Source: Semisulcospira habei (taxonomy: Eukaryota; Mollusca; Gastropoda; Semisulcospiridae). Taken from it: a stretch of 64,000 nt of DNA. The stretch lies in NCBI GenBank assembly GCA_036245525.1, contig BTPG01000004.1, positions 165,404,260 through 165,468,259 of the forward strand. Reading direction: 5' to 3'. The notes under the pieces are model-generated. The model was given only the letters and a program-made list of their open reading frames with translations. It was not told the DNA's origin and searched no databases. Positions 11,120 to 21,830 of the stretch are shown here, one piece after another. The first letter of the stretch is position 1. The number at the start of each line of letters is the position of its first letter. The position numbers and the translations under genes are program-made.

Positions 11120-11255
11120 TAACACCTTCACTGCCACTGAATAGTGAACATGATCATGCGGGGGCTGATGACGATCTGTGCCTCTTATGTATCAAAGTCC
11201 CTTGGACGGCTGGTTGATTTTGGCACAGATTTCAATAGCAGGGAAGGGGTTGATG
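11120..11255. repeat. HP-G copy, one arm lost
   Basis: TTAACACCTTCACTGCCACT ... CGGGGGCTGATGACGATCTG ... GCAGGGAAGGGGTTGA: the left fold-back arm is deleted. Confidence 0.6.
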
Positions 11256-11475
11256 TTTTTGAAAAGTGCGTGATAAATGTCATGAATGCACAGTTAATTA
11301 AAAATGATGAGCACATTGACACATTAAGCCCCAAGGTAAAGAAATTTGGGAGTTGCCCTCGAAAAACACCAGCTCGACCACAACAGTCCTTGAGTGGTAC
11401 TAAAATAATTTCTGTTGTACTTGTAATGTCATGGTTTGGTTAATATCTTCACATGCCTCATCCAGACACACAGCT

Positions 11476-11689
11476 TTAACTCATTCAGCCCCGACGCACT
11501 ACAGCAGGAGATGGGTCGACCATGATAATTCAAGGGCAGTGCCAGATTAACTTGGCGCCTGTTGGCGTCAAGCTAATCAGGCACTGCCCTTGAATTATCA
11601 TAGTCGATCCATCTCCTGCAGCAGGTGCATAGTCGTTAGATGACGCCTCCACAATTTGGGAAATATGTGCGTCGGGCTGAATGAGTTAA
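11476..11689. repeat. HP-B element, variant ends
   Basis: TTAACTCATTCAGCCCCGAC ... palindrome with GGGCAGTGCC arms ... CGGGCTGAATGAGTTAA. The outer TTAACTCATTC/GAATGAGTTAA resembles HP-H ends, linking the families. Confidence 0.8.
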
Positions 11690-11723
11690 GCCATATGTCC
11701 AAACGCGGCACCTCTCCAGTGAA

Positions 11724-11976
11724 TTAACCCCTTCGCTGCCAGTGATCACAGATTTCATGTCTGAAACCCCTAAACGCTGACCGACATTTGTGTAAAGAAC
11801 ACAAATGAAGTGGAGCCTGAAATGGGCGTAATGAACAAACGCATAACAACAAGAGACATAAATCTTTATGAGCCCCCACAATCGTGGGGGGGGGGGGGGG
11901 GGGGGGGGCGCTCATGTGGGTTTATGTCTCTTGCAGCTGGGTAGCGTTCACCTTGCCCCGACAGCTAAGGGGTTAA
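11724..11976. repeat. HP-G element with poly-G in the hairpin loop
   Basis: TTAACCCCTTCGCTGCCAGT ... AAGAGACATAAATC...GTGGGTTTATGTCTCTTGC ... GACAGCTAAGGGGTTAA. A run of about 22 G sits at the turn of the hairpin (11,886-11,909). Confidence 0.8.
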
Positions 11977-13383
11977 AGTAGTGTCAGGGGTGAATGGGTT
12001 AACAAGAAATGGCAAGCTTTTCACAGCATTTTTTTTTTTTTCAAACAGCAGTCTGATAGAGAAAGATGAGGAGGGATGAATTTATGGTGGCAGATGCAAA
12101 GGTGTTTTTAATTTTATAATTTAAAGAGAACTGAACACGAACCAATGTGATTGGAGGATAAGCCGTCCGTTTGACTGGACGGCCACTGTTGCACTGAGCG
12201 CGCTGACCGAAGTGATTCTGGAATTCGGTTCACATTGCTTGGACCACCTATTTTGATTCCAACATATAGGATCCAAACAGTCAGGCTAGTACACTGTAAC
12301 CCCCTTGTGTGTGAAGCCACAGTACTGTTAACAGTACCGGTAACTGCATGCACGAGGGAGTCAATTGTAAATGGATTGCGCATTTTTTAATTCTGCTGTT
12401 AACAAAGAACTTAAACTGACTTATAGTTATACTAATTTGCATCAAAATGGCTTAAATAAATCACTAGCACAGTAATTTACTGGTATACAAAATAAAATGA
12501 ATTTGTAAATAACACTTTTCAAGCAACTGAAAGTGTCTGAAATGTCTGTATGTTGACTGTTTTTGAGCTTTACACAAATTCCACAATAACCAATCTCATC
12601 ACAGATACACTTAAGTGACAACAAAGAAAGCAAACTAAACACATTCATGATCAGATTCAGTCTCAAACTGTTATAAAGTTATATGACCAATCTAACCAAA
12701 GAAAAGAAAACATGAATGATGCAAATGAAAATGTATACATGAAAATTGAAATATATATCAAACAAGAAAACTGAAAAAACAGGAGAGTTTTTTTTTCAAA
12801 TGACAGAAAACAACAGACGTAAAATAAAAATTAAAATGATGATGAAAACTGTTACCAGTTTTCAAATATGAAATACACCCTGCACAGTTTTTTTTCTTTT
12901 CTAGTTGTAACATAAATGTTGAAATAAACACTGAAATACACTCATTGTTTTACTCATAGCAACACAGATATAATTAAGTCTGCCATAACATCAATTTTTC
13001 TGAGGTCCTGACCTCCCGATTTCTAACTAAACAACTGCTAAATTATATTACCTATTCATAACATACAGGGTACTTTGGAATAATAACAACCCAATGTGTC
13101 AAGATCATCAGAAAGATGTTGATCACCATGGCCCATGCATGGACATGCGTGGGCCAATGGTGACACCTTGCTTTTCATTCGACTGTATGTGGAACTGGAA
13201 ATAAATGACAAATCCAAACCCACTGAACATAGTTTTTCTTTCAGTCTGTTCAGACCATCATGCCTACTAGATTAAGACCTCCTTTAATAAACATTGTATT
13301 CTGAAGCACAAATAAACTAGTACCATTATCACTACCAATAAACTAGTACCAATATCACTACCGATAAACTAGCACCATTATCA
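11977..13383. other. Intron 1: AT-rich, one small palindrome
   Basis: No exon or known repeat recognised. A short fold-back, CACCATGGCCCATGCATGG facing GCGTGGGCCAATGGTG, lies at 13,129-13,172, and CCGTCCGTTTGACTGGACGG at 12,166-12,185. Confidence 0.5.
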
Positions 13384-13475
13384 CTTTTGCTTGTTGGTAG
13401 TGCTATCTGTTGCAATGATTCCTGCACAAAAAGGAATAATCACGACAAAAAGCACTACCGACAGCAAAATGGTTA
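13384..13475. repeat. HP-A palindrome, decayed left end
   Basis: TTGTTGGTAGTGCTATCTGT ... ATGATTCC / GGAATAATCACGAC ... CTACCGACAGC ... GGTTA. Confidence 0.65.
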
Positions 13476-13851
13476 CATTTTTTTTATAACAGCACCTCAC
13501 TAGGACAACACCGGACATAAAACAATTTTCATTTCGTAGTGATATAGCATACTTTAAAACGAACAACAAATAAAATGAACAAAGCATTGACAAGGTTGTC
13601 ATAATCAATAAATCTTATCAGCTCTGATATCTTGCGCACAAAGGTGTACCAACAGCAGGGGGGATAATCCTGCAGTTCAATATAGTTCACATTGATCAAA
13701 CAAAACGGGACCAACACAATTTGTGTTTGTAGGCACAGTGATTAAGAATCTACTTCTCGGGCTATTTCATGCAAGCCAAGAAGGTAAAAACTAAAATACC
13801 ACAAACACCGATACATGGATGTGAGTGACGGTTTGTAAGTTCTTACTTCAT

Positions 13852-13965
<114 letters not shown>

Positions 13966-14156
13966 GTGTGTGCATGTACGTGCGCATACGAGTGTGCTCA
14001 CTGAAGTGAAAGACAGAGGAAGCGAGGGAGCCGAAAAGAAGGTAATGTGTAAATAATGTCTGGAGGCAAATTGCGCCACACCTGCTGTTTTCATCAGGAC
14101 CCTCATTCTGCCGCTCAGTATACACTTTGCACATCCAGAGCCAAATGTACACTTTA

Positions 14157-14327
14157 ACCAGTTAACCTCACGGCCATATTTCCTAAATTTTGTAGGTGTC
14201 ACTTAACGATTATGTACCAGTTGCAGGAGATCGATGGACTTAGGCTCCAAGCTAATCTAGCACTATCCTTGAATTATCATTGTCCATCCATCTCCTGCTG
14301 TAGGGCGTTGGGGCTAAATGGGTTAAC
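14157..14327. repeat. HP-B element with internal deletion
   Basis: GTTAACCTCACGGCCATATT ... one arm lost ... CCAAGCTAATCTAGCACTAT ... GGGGCTAAATGGGTTAA. Confidence 0.7.
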
Positions 14328-14445
14328 CCCACTGTCTGTGACTGCATACACACGAAGGTTACATGCTAGAAAAAGTGAATCTTACTTTGTCCGAGTACAT
14401 TTTCCCCCCTCAAAATTGGACGAACGCAGCGGTAAAGAGTGAACA

Positions 14446-14506
14446 CAAGTAGTGCCTGATTAGCTTAGCGCCTATCAAGCTAATCAGCCGCTACTCTTGC
14501 GCCAGA
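14446..14506. repeat. Short hairpin related to the HP-B core
   Basis: AGTAGTGCCTGATTAGCTTA facing AAGCTAATCAGCCGCTACT. Confidence 0.55.
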
Positions 14507-14847
14507 ACTCAATCTTTCAAGCAGCTGGCGTTACAGATCAAACAGACACATTTTAAGCTTCATTTCACACTTCAGCACGCTGCTTCCGAAAATGCATCAT
14601 CTCTTGAGCTGGGATGGTTTACAATAGAGGGAGCTTGATTATACATGAAAAAGTAATCGGGTACACTTGCAGCCACAGACTTAAGGATCACTATCCCTGC
14701 GATTTACGCATCCCAACACTCTTCCTAAACTGTTTACTCGCGGCGGATCTTCCCACTGAAATATGCTTTATGTGATCTGCATACCTTGATACTTTAATAA
14801 AGTCAAATAACTGCTGTACACCTGAGTCGCAAAGGATGTTGATAATC

Positions 14848-14935
14848 TAACCCTTGCAGACAGGAGGAATAAATTCGCATGAGCCCCTGCAGCTGCTGGG
14901 GCTCATGAGAATCTATGCCTCTGGCAGATGTAGCT
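14848..14935. repeat. HP-G copy, partial
   Basis: TAACCCTTGCAGACAGG, then GCATGAGCCCCTGCAGCTGC / GGGGCTCATGAGAATCTATG. Confidence 0.65.
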
Positions 14936-15484
14936 GCAAGAAGTGTTGGTACATGTACACTATGAAGGTCAATGACTCAACAACATGGTATACCGGCAAG
15001 TGTATGCACAAAAAAGAACTGCTGACAGATATCACACGATACGTTACAAGTGCTGGCGGGTAACCTGGGCTTAGCTGCATAAGCGAGCTTAAATCCTGCG
15101 CCAGCCAGAAAGCAAAACGTGAGCCGCTTATTCCTGTGCGGAGCACCTTGCTTATTAGTGGCTGTCACAGGACTAAGCTCACTCATACTAATGACCACTG
15201 GACCTTACAGCTATGGACTGAAAGGTCCGCCTGGACCACCACACAAAATAATTTATTCCAGTATAATTATGGCTGTTTTGTTACACTGCATGATCGTTTG
15301 CGAAAGACCGACGGATACTGAACGACTTCCTTATAATGCGACCTGTCAAAACATTCACGTTCTTAACCCTGCAGGCGGTACAACTACTAGCCGGCCACAG
15401 AAGCCAATTGTGACCTACACGTTTCTAAATGTCCATGCTATCCATCATTGACATAACCTGCCAGCCAGCCACACACCCACACAA
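14936..15484. other. Intron 1: nothing recognised
   Basis: A 110-codon plus-strand open frame (15,119-15,451) has no recognisable domain and overlaps other random frames. I see no exon or repeat. Confidence 0.4.
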
Positions 15485-15552
15485 ACACTGGTTGTCTTCC
15501 CTCGATTCGCTGTGCTATCAGCGCTGCGAATCGAGGGAGATAACCAGTGTGC
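15485..15552. repeat. HP-I palindrome
   Basis: CACTGGTTGTCTTCCCTCGA facing TCGAGGGAGATAACCAGTGT around GCTATCAGC. Confidence 0.85.
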
Positions 15553-16169
15553 CCCCCAAAAAAAACAAACAAACAAACAAAAAAAACAATCTCCACTTCT
15601 ATCCTCAGAGACCTATCACCTCTTCTAACCCCATGTCACCCCCTCCCCCCCCCCCCCCCCCCACTCTCCCCCTACAGTCCCTTTCCCCTCAGGGCCCCCC
15701 CCCCCCCCCCAACCCCTCTCCTATTTTAAACTTGACCTACTACTGTGTAGTGCGTGGTCAGTTTAATAACAAACATACATTTCAAATCTAATACCAACTG
15801 ACTCCAATTTTCTGGATCAAATTATAACTCTGACCCCAACTGACCGCCATTTCCTGGGTCTCTGACTACCAGCAAATGGTAGTTACCTATTTTGTCGTCA
15901 ATTTGTATCCCATTTCCAACTGATTTCTAAGGTAACTCCCACACCTACCCAATACGAGCACAGTATCATGAATATGGTACGATGTGCTCGCTAGACTTTA
16001 AATCAACAAAAAAATAACACAGATAGTTAGTACATCATCCACTGATGCACACTCGCACGTTTCCGCTGACCTACAACTACAAGACTGACCCCGATGTAAC
16101 GATACCATGACTGATTTGTTTCAAAATATCGCACCTGACTTCATCAGGCTATGGGTCACCTGAATTTAT
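15553..16169. other. Intron 1: A-rich then C-rich tracts, otherwise unassigned
   Basis: AAAC-rich run, two C runs (15,640-15,710), then unassigned sequence. The proline-rich open frame here is a product of the C runs. Confidence 0.5.
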
Positions 16170-16243
16170 TTAACGCATTCGAGACGTGCCGCCTCCGGAT
16201 ACGCGGCCACGTATCCGGAGGCGGAACGTCTCGAATGCGTTAA
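16170..16243. repeat. HP-H palindrome with TTAA ends
   Basis: TTAACGCATTCGAGACGTGC ... GAACGTCTCGAATGCGTTAA. The A-to-G change in the outer part is present in both arms (GCATTC / GAATGC). Confidence 0.85.
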
Positions 16244-16286
16244 TTCATCTCGGTCTGCACACCGTCAGGTCCACCCCCGCCTACAC

Positions 16287-16490
16287 AACCCATTCAGCCC
16301 CGATGCCCTACAGCAGGAGATGGATCAACCCAAGATAATTCACGGGTAGTGCCACATTAGCTTGGCGCCATCAGACGCCAAGCTAATCTAGCACTACCCT
16401 AAAATTATCGTGGTCGATCAAACTCCTGCATAGTTGTTAAGTGACGCCTCTAACGTTTGTAAAATGCGGCCTTGGGGTTAAATGGGTTAA
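16287..16490. repeat. HP-B element
   Basis: ACCCATTCAGCCCCGATGCC ... palindrome around GGCGCCATCAGACGCC ... TTGGGGTTAAATGGGTTAA. Confidence 0.8.
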
Positions 16491-16565
16491 ACAGAAGAGT
16501 GCAAAAAAAAAAAACGATATAGGGACACACACATTGACCGAACACACACAATCTCCTACACCCCA

Positions 16566-16849
16566 TTAACCCTATGGCTGTCGCTAGCGCATTCTGCCAG
16601 GGGATTCCAGCAGGAGTCATCTGACAAAGTGCGGAACATATTCTCCAGAGATGCCCCCTACTGGACGATGAAAGAAAAGAAGTGTGGCCATCGCCAACTC
16701 CACTGCAGACCAAACTCTACGGCAGTCGAGAAGACCTGGAGAAAACGACGTCATTCATCACCGGTGCTGGTCTGACCGTATAGCCCACTGCGAACGACAA
16801 GAAGAAGAAGAAGATCTGACAAAAGCGTGACCGTAAGCGAAAGGGTTAA
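16566..16849. repeat. HP-A element split by a LINE fragment
   Basis: TTAACCCTATGGCTGTCGC ... TCCAGCAGGAGTCATCTGACA on the left and TCTGACAAAAGCGTGACCGT ... AAAGGGTTAA on the right; together they give one ordinary HP-A unit with the insertion removed. Confidence 0.85.
16629..16813 (+). mobile_element. LINE-W: 5'-truncated non-LTR retrotransposon 3' end
   Basis: The last 50 codons of a LINE reverse transcriptase are readable at 16,631-16,783: AEHILQRCPLLDDERKEVWP, then TPLQTKLYGS and SFITGAGLTV followed by TAG. This resembles the C-terminal cysteine (HIL..CP) region and the conserved tail of jockey/CR1-type elements. A short 3' UTR ends in (AAG)n. A 10-base target duplication, ATCTGACAAA, flanks it at 16,619-16,628 and 16,814-16,823. 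Insertion was into an HP-A hairpin, so the HP-A element is older. 5' truncation is the normal outcome of target-primed reverse transcription. Confidence 0.85.
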
Positions 16850-16867
16850 CTGATCAATGGACAACTT

Positions 16868-16952
16868 CCACACTGTTGTGCGTTCCCGATCGAGGGAGCC
16901 GACCATTGCGCATCAACCTCCTCCACCTCAACCCCCCCCCCCCCCCCCCCCC
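16868..16952. repeat. Decayed HP-I-like sequence and C run
   Basis: ACACTGTTGTGCGTTCCCG / GAGGGAGCCGACCATTG recalls HP-I, followed by a 21-base C run at 16,932-16,952. Confidence 0.4.
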
Positions 16953-17204
16953 AACGCCCACGACTTCTCCTGAACGATACAGGATTTACTGAGCTAGCCT
17001 CACGTCCAGTGCGCCACACAACTGCCGCAGGCCAGCCCAGCGCGCTACGACACGCAACGTTCGACCCTTTTAAATTTACACAGCAACATGCCTAATATTT
17101 CACCGTCTCGTGAGTATCTCCTGAAAGCACAACACACATACCGCGAGAAATGTTGCGCAGGTCGACCGCGATGGCTCTTCCCTGTGTAGGCAAAAAAGAC
17201 CGTA

Positions 17205-17560
17205 CTTGTGAAAAGCGACATTTTCATTTAACCCTTTGGGCGTCGGTAGCGGTTTTAGTCGCGATGATTCCTGAACCCTTTAGGTGTCGGTAGCGGTTTT
17301 AGTCGCAATGATTCCTGAACCCTTTAGGTGTCGGTAGCGGTTTTAGTCGCAATGATTCCTGAACCCTTTAGGTGTCGGTAGCGGTTTTAGTCGCAATGAT
17401 TCCTGAACCCTTTAGGTGTCGGTAGCGGTTTTAGTCGCGATGATTCCTGAACCCTTTAGGTGTCGGTAGCGGTTTTAGTCGCGATGATTCCTGAAGGAAT
17501 CATCGCGACTAACACCGCTACCGACACCCAAATGGTTATTTCAATGAAAATCTTGGACTT
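17205..17560. repeat. HP-L hairpin split by the HP-A array
   Basis: Left arm GTACTTGTGAAAAGCGACAT then TTTCAT, right arm CAATGAAAATCTTGGACTT, as in the intact HP-L at 19,340. The HP-A array lies between them at a TTAA-like target. Confidence 0.6.
17229..17538. repeat. HP-A arm array: six left arms, one right arm
   Basis: A 44-base left arm (AACCCTTTAGGTGTCGGTAG, CGGTTTTAGTCGCAATGATT, CCTG) is repeated six times head to tail (starts 17,230, 17,274, 17,318, 17,362, 17,406, 17,450), followed by a single right arm AAGGAATCATCGCGACTAAC ... CACCCAAATGGTTA. Units differ by only one to three bases. Unit 1 has CTTTGGGCG while units 2-6 have CTTTAGGTG. Confidence 0.95.
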
Positions 17561-17837
17561 TATGCCCTACCGTGAATACTTCCTCGTTGGCCAACACGGC
17601 CCATCTACCTCGCGCACTTGGCTTTGGGTGTGAAAGGAGGAGGGCAAGATTTTCTGTCCCCTGTCCTGCCAGGGTCAATACGTCTGCCCGTGTCAATACT
17701 GTGTGATAAAATACTGCGTATGATTTATTCAGTCCGTCCAGACCGCGACAGACCCAATTTCGGTCGCTCTATTCCTGGACAGTGTAATGCATACAGCTCT
17801 GACAGTGACATCACATCTGGGGATAGGCTGACCGGTG

Positions 17838-18560
17838 GAAATTCGTGGGTGGTGCCTGAATAGCTCATCGCCTGGACAACTCTGACAATGACAACTAGAA
17901 GATCGGCTGACCATGACAGTTTATGGGTGGTGCCAGGAAAGCTCTAATAGTGAAACATGACTGCAGGAGGTCGGTTAAACCATTTAGCCACTACGCCCCA
18001 CAGGAGATGGATCGACCGTGATAATTCATGGGTAGCGACAGATTAGATGGCTGCAGCTAACCTGTCAATATCCTTGAATTATCATGGTCGATCCATCTCC
18101 TGCAACTAAAACATAGTCATTAGGTGACTCCTCCACCAGTTAGGAAATTCAGCCTTGAGCTTAAACATGACAGTTCACGGATGGCGCCTGAACAGCTCGA
18201 CGCCTAGAAAGATCTGACAGTGACACATGACAGCAGGAGATCGGTTGATCTTAACAGTTAATGGGTGGTGCCTGAACAGCTTGACGCATCGAAACTGTAA
18301 TTCGGCTCTGACAAATAACACATAACTGAAAGAGATGGGTCGATACATGACAGCTCAAGGGCAGTTTCCAAACAGATAGGCGCATATGACAAGAGGCGCG
18401 CGAAGGATCGAATCTGATAGTTCAAGGGTGGTGCCAAGATATTCTGGTCCACCTTGAACTATCCGGCGGGTCGAGCAAACCTGAACTAATACATACAGGA
18501 ACCAAGCTGTTTAGGCACCACCCTTTAACTATCATGGTCGAGCTATCTGCTGAACAGCAA
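17838..18560. repeat. Degenerate HP-C/D arm cluster
   Basis: At least six diverged repeats of the type TGACAGTTCACGGATGGCGC / CTGAACAGCT and AGTTCAAGGGTGGTGCC, each followed by GCAGGAGATCGGTTGA-like sequence, in roughly 80-100 base steps. A separate HP-B copy is embedded at 17,974-18,166. Confidence 0.55.
17974..18166. repeat. HP-B copy, diverged
   Basis: TTAAACCATTTAGCCACTAC ... AGGAGATGGATCGACCGTGA ... ATCATGGTCGATCCATCTCC ... CCTTGAGCTTAAAC. Confidence 0.65.
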
Positions 18561-18617
18561 TGAGGTCCTCGAAGGAAAACTCCCGAAGTTGGAGATTTTG
18601 ACCTGAGAAATCAAACT

Positions 18618-18830
18618 GTTAACTCATTGTGCCCGAGGTACGAAATACCCACATTCTGGAGTTATCCTCGGAGGACTGCATAATAATTCAGGAGAAAGAT
18701 CGACCATGATAGTTCATGGGTGGTGGCAGAATAGCTTGGCGCCCATAGGCGCCAAGCTATTCTGCCACCACCCTTGAACTATCCTGGTCGAACCTTATTT
18801 TGCTGTGGTGTCGCGGGCAGTGAGCATCTG
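18618..18830. repeat. HP-D element
   Basis: TTAACTCATTGTGCCCGAGG ... palindrome GTTCATGGGTGGTGGCAGAA ... GGCGCCCATAGGCGCC ... ATCCTGGTCGAACC. Confidence 0.75.
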
Positions 18831-18836
18831 AGCAAG

Positions 18837-18904
18837 CCGTGCTGCATTTGGATACGCGGCTTTATGTCGCGTACCCGGATGCGGCACGTCTCGAATGAGT
18901 TAAA
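18837..18904. repeat. HP-H copy, left end lost
   Basis: GCTGCATTTGGATACGCGGC ... GATGCGGCACGTCTCGAATG then AGTTAA. Confidence 0.7.
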
Positions 18905-19339
18905 CCCTGATATCTTCCCTAGTCTGATGATGTAAACGCAGATCTCCCTCTACACGCACCAGGCATCGATCTTGATGAGCTCCTGCTTCTGAGAAGGCAC
19001 ACGACAATCTATGTCCATCGCACACGCGGTGAGTCTGACGGGGTAGGGAGACTTATTTATTTATTATGCATTGTGTACTATTTTCAGCAGCCACCAATTT
19101 GGATTGAAAATCACACGCCTTACTTCGTTTCTGAGAAACACAGATGTACAATGTGCCAGCGAGCTGGACCCATGTCTCACGAGCCCCAGAGAGCTGAAGG
19201 GCTTGATTGAATATGTATGCCGTCTGCCGAGCCAGTGGTTTGTAACAACGTGAGCGGCAAATCCGGGCTTCACATCCTATTTCCGAGATGAAAGTAAAAC
19301 GAGGCGGGACATGAGCTGCCCTGGGAAATGCAAATACCA

Positions 19340-19428
19340 CAAAGTCCATTTTTGTGACTAAAAGCAACATTTTCATTGTATTACAATGAAAATTTCGCAT
19401 TTTACAACAAGTCAATAAGACCTACGCT
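19340..19428. repeat. HP-L palindrome
   Basis: AAGTCCATTTTTGTGACTAA ... CATTTTCATTGTATTACAAT ... TTTTACAACAAGTC: arms face each other around ATTGTATTACAAT. Confidence 0.65.
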
Positions 19429-19493
19429 AGTGTGTGAAGGTTCACGACAGTACGTCCATTTGTGTGAGAGTTGTACTACAAGGACAATCTTGC

Positions 19494-19681
19494 TTAACCC
19501 TTTTAGCCCCAAGGTCCCATTTCTCAAATTGTTGAGGTGTTGCCTAACGACTATGTACCAGTTGCAGGAGATGGATTGACCATGATAAGAGCCTGAAGGC
19601 GCCAAGCTAATCTGGCACTACCCTTGAATTATCGTGGTCAAGTCATCTCTTGCTGTAGGGATCCGGGGCTAAAATTGTTAA
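19494..19681. repeat. HP-B element with arm deletion
   Basis: TTAACCCTTTTAGCCCCAAG ... GACCATGATAAGAGCCTGAA (about 25 bases of left arm missing) ... GGGGCTAAAATTGTTAA. Confidence 0.75.
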
Positions 19682-19868
19682 ATATCTCTAGACTTGAGCT
19701 GCCAAACAATATGGGGAGGGACTGGAAGGAGGATGTCGTAAAATACAGTATGTAGTCTTTCGTGCGATGCTACACTAACACGGGGCTGCCATCGAGCGCC
19801 TTCGACAAAGAATACATGAATACTGAACACAACTGCATGGCAGAAATGTGACCAAAATATGTGTTCCC

Positions 19869-19960
19869 CTAACCCTGCCGGTGCCGGTAGCGGTTTTTGT
19901 CGCGATGATTCCTGTTGGAATCATCGCGACTAAAACCGCTACCGACACCCAAAAGGTTAA
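19869..19960. repeat. HP-A palindrome
   Basis: TAACCCTGCCGGTGCCGGTA ... GATTCCTGTTGGAATC ... CACCCAAAAGGTTAA. Confidence 0.85.
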
Positions 19961-20032
19961 GACGATCGAGACGAACCGTACATGGATATGCAGCGAACAG
20001 CCGAGTGTCCGCATGGGGGACGTCTCTATCCG

Positions 20033-20123
20033 GCCTTAGGCTGTTGGTAGCGGTTTCTATCGCGATGATTCCTGGCGCAGAAATCATCGCAACATAACCA
20101 ATACCGACAGCCAGATGGTAAAG
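20033..20123. repeat. HP-A palindrome, decayed ends
   Basis: CTTAGGCTGTTGGTAGCGG ... GATTCCTGGCGCAGAAATCA ... ATACCGACAGCCAGATGGTA. Confidence 0.7.
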
Positions 20124-20235
20124 CCAACGAGATACACATATTCTGACCAAGCTAGTTTTGTGGTGCCTTTGTATTTTGTTAGTTGGTTGGGTCCTTGTTT
20201 GTGAGATTTGTTGGTTTCTGTTTTGGTTTACTTTT

Positions 20236-20322
20236 AATATTAATAAATAATAATAATACATAGTATTTATATGGCGCATTTCTCATATTTATAATATAAC
20301 TCAATGCGCAGTACTTTTCCTC
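20236..20322 (-). repeat. 3' tail of the tRNA-SINE family, minus strand
   Basis: AATAATAATACATAGTATTT followed by ATATGGCGCATTTCTCATAT is the reverse complement of the tail of the SINE at 36.47-36.90 kb. Only the tail is present, so 5' truncated. Confidence 0.7.
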
Positions 20323-20577
20323 TGGTAATGAACAAGTCGGGGAAAAAAACAATGATCAATACAGTTCTATAAGGGCTGCTCACGTGAAAGTTGTGGAGCA
20401 ACGCTGAAATCACTTACTCACTTACAAATACACAGAGAGTACAGGCATTAACTACACTCCCATGCTGAAACCTTCGAAAAACCGGTCCTAAATACGGAAT
20501 TGATCCATGCAACGCGGCCAGTCTTGCCCGCCGGCCTCACGACGTGACCATGACCACCCACACACCTAGTTTCAATC

Positions 20578-20646
20578 ACACTGGTCGTCTCCCGCCATTC
20601 GCTACCGCTGATCAGCGGTAGCGGATGGCGGGAGACGACCAGTGTG
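20578..20646. repeat. HP-I palindrome
   Basis: CACACTGGTCGTCTCCCGCC facing GGCGGGAGACGACCAGTGTG around CGCTGATCAGCG. Bases that differ from the 15,485 copy differ in both arms. Confidence 0.9.
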
Positions 20647-21044
20647 AGTGTCGGGAATCGGGAAGCATAAGATCTAAATTACAGCTTTCCTGGTCTGAAG
20701 CGCTCAGCCACACTCGCAGGATGCAATCCCCATGAGCTCCTCCATGGGAAGCAGTTTGTCTACATTATGTGCCCCGGTGTAAACTACCAGAATGACCCCT
20801 GTTCCAGCTCGACCCGGGGTCTTCCTGGCGTACGCCAGAAGGACCCTGGCTAATGTAGGCGTGCCAGAGTGAGACAGGTTCGATACGACGTGAGTCATTT
20901 TGGCCTGATACAACGTTACATCCACGGCAACAATAGGACAGCAAAGAATCTCAGGTGCCCCAACCGGTCAAATAACACCTTTCCGAGTCTCTACCATTCA
21001 CCCCTACAAACTAACTACGCAAGTAGCTTCAGCCCTCACGACTT
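20647..21044. other. Intron 1: nothing recognised
   Basis: Unassigned sequence with no convincing exon or repeat. Confidence 0.4.
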
Positions 21045-21248
21045 TTAACCCTTTTCATCCTGATACACCCATTGCTTGAAACAAATTTGACTATGATAGT
21101 TCAAGGGTGGAGCCAGAATAGCTTGGCGCCATATTCTGGCTCAACCTTGAAATAAAATACTTGATCTATCTCCTAATCTGTAATGTAGCCTTAATAGGAC
21201 TTCAAGCAAATTTGTTTTAAAAAATCAACCTCACGATGTTATGGGTCA
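21045..21248. repeat. HP-C element
   Basis: TTAACCCTTTTCATCCTGAT ... AGTTCAAGGGTGGAGCCAGA ... CTGTAATGTAGCCTTAATAG ... TGTTATGGGTCAA. Confidence 0.7.
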
Positions 21249-21389
21249 AACCGAGATCCCAATTTATGACAAGAAAAAAATTATAACAAAATAGAATTTT
21301 TAAAAAATCAGAAAAACAAGCACAATTTTTGTTAAAAACACAAGACCGAGAAATCGGCAAGAACAACCTACAAGCAGATAAATGCCGAA

Positions 21390-21830
21390 CAAAAAGAGGC
21401 ATAAAAGCTTCATGGGTCCCTGCATCTGCTGCAGGGGCACATGAGAATCTATGCCCCCTGCAGATGGACAGACTTAGAGGAGAGCAATCAAGCCCCACTG
21501 GGTCAGAACTCCGCGTTTCCCAAGACTACTGTGACAAGAATCTCAGCTTGTAGTGTAAAGTTTTATAGTCCATGCTGTGGCGGACCTCACAAATCTGCAC
21601 GACGCACAGTTCATGAGCCCTGGCAGATGCGAGGGCTCGTGAGGATCTATACCTATTGCTGGTCTTGGATATAATAAAGCTGTGATCCTCAGGTGGACCC
21701 AGGTCTCGATACGTAAAAGTTTCGAGTCCCTAAGACATTGCGACGGATCCCATACATCTGCTGGAGGCACGCAGGTCTCCGCACCTACGGGGTCCATGAA
21801 GATGTATGCTTCCTGCTGTTCTCAATTCAA
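21390..21830. repeat. Cluster of diverged HP-G arms
   Basis: Three fold-back remnants in a row (21,393-21,467; 21,600-21,662; 21,740-21,815), each with versions of CATGAGCCCYTGC and GAATCTATGCC. Confidence 0.6.

Noticed and set aside
15429..15791. Proline-rich open frame
   Set aside because: Arises from two C runs; no conserved domain.
17229..17538. CRISPR-like repeat array
   Set aside because: Units abut with no spacers and match one arm of the HP-A hairpin.
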